Origin: a virus
Direction: 5' to 3' (one strand)
IMG/VR virus record: IMGVR_UViG_3300025162_000093
Span: 1-42,020 of that record
Length of the DNA: 42,020 nucleotides
Both the position numbers and the translations under genes were made by a program. The notes under the pieces are model-generated. The model worked only from the letters and a program-made list of their open reading frames with translations. It searched no databases and had not been told where the DNA came from. Shown here piece by piece: positions 39,549 through 42,020 of this stretch. Numbering within the stretch: position 1 is the first letter of the stretch; each line of letters opens with the position of its first letter.

Positions 39549-40715
39549 TTACTTTTTCTCGATTTCGTAGTCATCTTTCAAAGCTTCATACGCTTTGTTG
39601 AAGTCTACGTTCTTGTCCTTTGCATACCCTTTGCAAAGTTTAGTGAATTCTGCCTCAGTAACTACTTTCTTCTTGCCATCAGCACTCATCTTCTCTTCCT
39701 TGTCAGCTTCTTGGTCAGATGCTTTCTTGGAGAATGATTTTGAGAATTGACCTTGAGTAAGTGTATCAATTACTGCTTCGTACTTTGAGAAGAATTTGTT
39801 TACTGTATCTATATCTTCGTCCTTCAATGTTGCGAAGATTTTCAATACCTTTTCAGCATCATCTTTCTCTTCATCTTCTGATTGATTGAATGCCATCATC
39901 TTTGAGAATTTCTCTTTAGTTACAGAGAATTTCTGAGCTTCTTTCAAAGCACTCAATTCTACTTTTAATGCTTCTTTTTCTTCATCAGTCTTTTCTTCTG
40001 TCTTCTCTACTGCTTCTTCAACCTCCTTTGCTGCCTCTGCTTGTTCGTCAGCAGGAGCATCATTGTAAGTCTTTATAAGTAGAGCTTTCTCAGAAAACGA
40101 AAGAGAAGTTTTTGCAGAATATGACTGCAATAGTTCTTTTAAGTTCATGGTTAGTTTTTTATCAGATAAAGGTTTATTCTTATTATTCTTGATGTCTTCT
40201 TCGGAAGGATCGCTGTGGATTTTCTCCATACCATTGAAGTATGGGTAGTTCGTGAACGCTCCGCCTACTAAGACGTTTGAGAATCGTTTGTTGGTATCGG
40301 GGTCTTGATATTGGTCTGCAATCTCAGCAGAGAAATACTTGTAATGCTGACCATTGAGATTGGATGCACCATCAGCTGTCAATTCTAAATCTGCCCACAA
40401 TTCATCGTCTTTCTGTGAGAGATTTTTTATCCATCATTGAGCGACTGTACGATCATGTTCTTTGTTTACTGGGATTTCATCTTTCTTTACATTGTTGTCG
40501 AAGTTACTGATCATATTAGTGAAGTATTTTTGGTCGATCAATAATTTTCCGTAGATGGGATGATTTCTATTTGCAAATTTGAGAATCTGAATCGGGATAC
40601 GGTCTCCTTGCTTAAAGTCGTTCTTTGCTCAAGCATCCGAGAATAACAACACACCATCGCAATTCTTTACATTGTGGTTTTCTTCTGCAAATTTCATAAC
40701 GATTTTCTGTTTCAT
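39549..40715 (-). CDS. Mu I-like prohead protease with C-terminal scaffold
   Basis: 388 residues. VNKEHDRTVAQGWIKNLSQK, then DELWADLELTADG and YKYFSAEIADQYQD, is the Mu gpI protease pattern (HDRT, GWI..L...., lwa.v.lT..G, Y..fSpe); the Gly of QGWI is TGA. The C-terminal half is acidic and helical (EAAKEVEEAVEKTEEKTDEE), like a scaffold made in fusion with the protease. It is upstream of the decoration and capsid genes, as expected. Confidence 0.88.
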
Positions 40716-40765
40716 CTGCCACGATATGGAAATAAAAACATTGAGTATATAGTATTTGTTTTTTG

Positions 40766-42020
40766 CTATTCAATAGCATTTTGCAATCTTGATATGATTT
40801 CTTCGTTCTTATCTTTTCTCGCACCATTGAGACTATCGTTATTTGCTTGCCTCCAATCAATCTCTTTTTGGATCTGAGACGATGCAGCACTTCATGCTTT
40901 CACCATCGGAGCTTTTAGATATGCTCAAGATGTGAGCGATGTCTTGACTGGAATCTCGTCAGATATATCTGTCAGATCGGGCTTGAAATCTTCATCGTCA
41001 TTGATGAAAACCCGCATACAACGACAATTTATATGATTTGGTGGGCTATAATCATCATATTCAGACGAATCCAATTTGACTACCTGTGCATCCAACGACA
41101 TACAATAATCACATGTAACGTCATCCAATATCGCTGAGTATTGAGCAGCGTAAATCTTATCAGAGTTGATATATGCCACAGATTTTCTTCACGAATTGAA
41201 TGCTTGGTCGATAGCGATAGTTGATAACAATCCACCTGCCTGATCCAAGTATGGTTGGACTGATTGCTTGACTGCTAGTACCACATCGGAAGCGACTGTA
41301 TTCTTCACTCCTACATTCTTCTCGATAGCAGTAGCGACAATAGTCTTTGTATTGGATTCCACTTTGCTTGTAATCCCTGTTGCGATATTGTCTGCGTGTA
41401 TCTTGATAACATCTTTCAAATCTTTTTTGCTTGAAGGTATCTCTACACCTATTTCTCTACTGGCTTCGTTTTTCCCATAATCAAACATCTTCTTGTATGA
41501 TGATGATACAAGAGCGGATATATCTGCACCATATTTAGCAGTCAAATCAACAATAGCATTGATGTCGTTCTTCTCTACTGCTACTCTGACTTGAGCCAGT
41601 AATTTGTCTGACATATTATTACTTATTTCTGAGTATTGTTTTACGATTGAATCCTTTTCGCTTTTCAGATTGTCTTTGATTGATGTGAATGCTACTCTAC
41701 GTTCTGCGAATGTCAAAGGTCTTCGGAATCCTCATAATATAGGATCAGAGAAATTACGTTTTGCTGTTGAGTTCTGTGGTGGTATTCCTGCAATCTGATG
41801 TTGGATAATAGCTTCATGGTCAAAAGTAAATACCATTGGCTGACACTTATCGCATGTACATTTCTTCGTATGTTTTTTAGTTACGGACTTTGCTTTTTTT
41901 TTTGGCTGACTTGCTTGGATATTATCGTCTGCCTCTTGTTTAGCTGCCTGTGCTTTCTCTTGATCCGCAGCTGATGGCTGTTCCCCATCATCGCCTACAT
42001 CCAATGGCTTTTTGTTTGTA
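40766..42020 (-). CDS. MuF-type head morphogenesis part of the portal-MuF fusion
   Basis: C-terminal part of the protein that begins at 1488. After a Cys-rich linker (KKCTCDKCQPMV), RRPLTFAERRVAFTSIKDN and a long helical region lead to YAAQYSAILDDVTCDYCMSL and YSPPNHINCRCMRVF, the MuF/SPP1 gp7 signature (tCdyC, H.nCrC), which probably binds zinc. If the T10 run at 41894-41903 is really T9, this part would start on its own at ATG 41836 (356 residues). MuF proteins are minor head proteins injected or needed for packaging. Confidence 0.85.
41887..42020. repeat. Right copy of terminal overlap (circular join)
   Basis: Repeats 1-133 with one extra T in the run at 41894-41903. See the left copy. 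Confidence 0.9.

Noticed and set aside
1-42020. Widespread gene decay or pseudogenes because most frames are cut by TGA
   Set aside because: The cuts are only TGA, never clusters of TAA/TAG or frameshifts, and TGA falls on conserved glycines. This is recoding, not decay.
1-42020. TGA as tryptophan (code 4) or selenocysteine
   Set aside because: TGG is used for Trp in the same genes, conserved TGA columns are Gly, and TGA is far too frequent for selenocysteine.
1-42020. A phage-coded suppressor tRNA for UGA-Gly
   Set aside because: I looked for T-arm-like sequence in the few gaps and found none convincing; a tRNA search program would decide.

Overview
This window is essentially a complete tailed-phage genome of about 41.9 kb. 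The last 134 bases (41887-42020) repeat the first 133, so the sequence closes into a circle. One long gene (portal-MuF) runs across the join. Read with the standard code, the minus strand looks like rubble: almost every gene is cut by TGA. Read with TGA as glycine (translation table 25, known from Absconditabacteria/SR1 and Gracilibacteria), the strand resolves into about 60 tightly packed genes that end only in TAA or TAG. The recoded TGAs fall on glycines that are invariant in known families. Examples are FLGSGST in the DNA methylase, HTGQHY in the UDP-GlcNAc 2-epimerase, the glycines of the cold-shock fold and the Walker-A region of the terminase. The likely host is therefore a code-25 candidate-phylum bacterium.

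Layout, read in the direction of transcription (minus strand, from high to low coordinates, crossing the circular join). Head and packaging: terminase small and large subunits (3637-1492), portal joined to MuF (1488 through the join to 40766), protease-scaffold (40715-39549), decoration protein and major capsid protein (39512-38056). Head-tail joining: 38031-35790. Tail: tail tube protein (35762-34293), tail assembly chaperones with a -1 frameshift (34266-33680), tape measure (33690-30829), then baseplate/tip and fibre genes (30813-22505), including a glycine-rich putative adhesin whose poly-Gly tracts are largely written with TGA. There is no sheath gene, so this looks like a siphovirus. Small genes and a terminator lie at 22491-21722. 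A lysis block (21671-19323) holds small membrane proteins, a holin-like protein, a papain-like peptidase and an amidase. Regulators and a structured leader are at 19259-18639. DNA metabolism genes (replication-type protein, OB-like protein, Gp157, DnaQ exonuclease) run from 18638 to 15101, and a lytic transglycosylase sits at 14562-13993. After these come small genes, a cytosine methylase-like protein, a SAM methyltransferase, and a sugar/glycosyltransferase module (about 11278-5874) with Dps-like and HNH-like genes. A ParB-methylase fusion (4897-3644) precedes the terminase.

Only one convincing gene is on the plus strand: a cold-shock protein (5313-5528) with its own terminator, arranged like a moron. 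I recognised no integrase, DNA polymerase, tRNA or CRISPR array. With no integrase or clear repressor, a lytic life style is the simpler reading, but this is inference. All frames were translated by hand and no database search was run.
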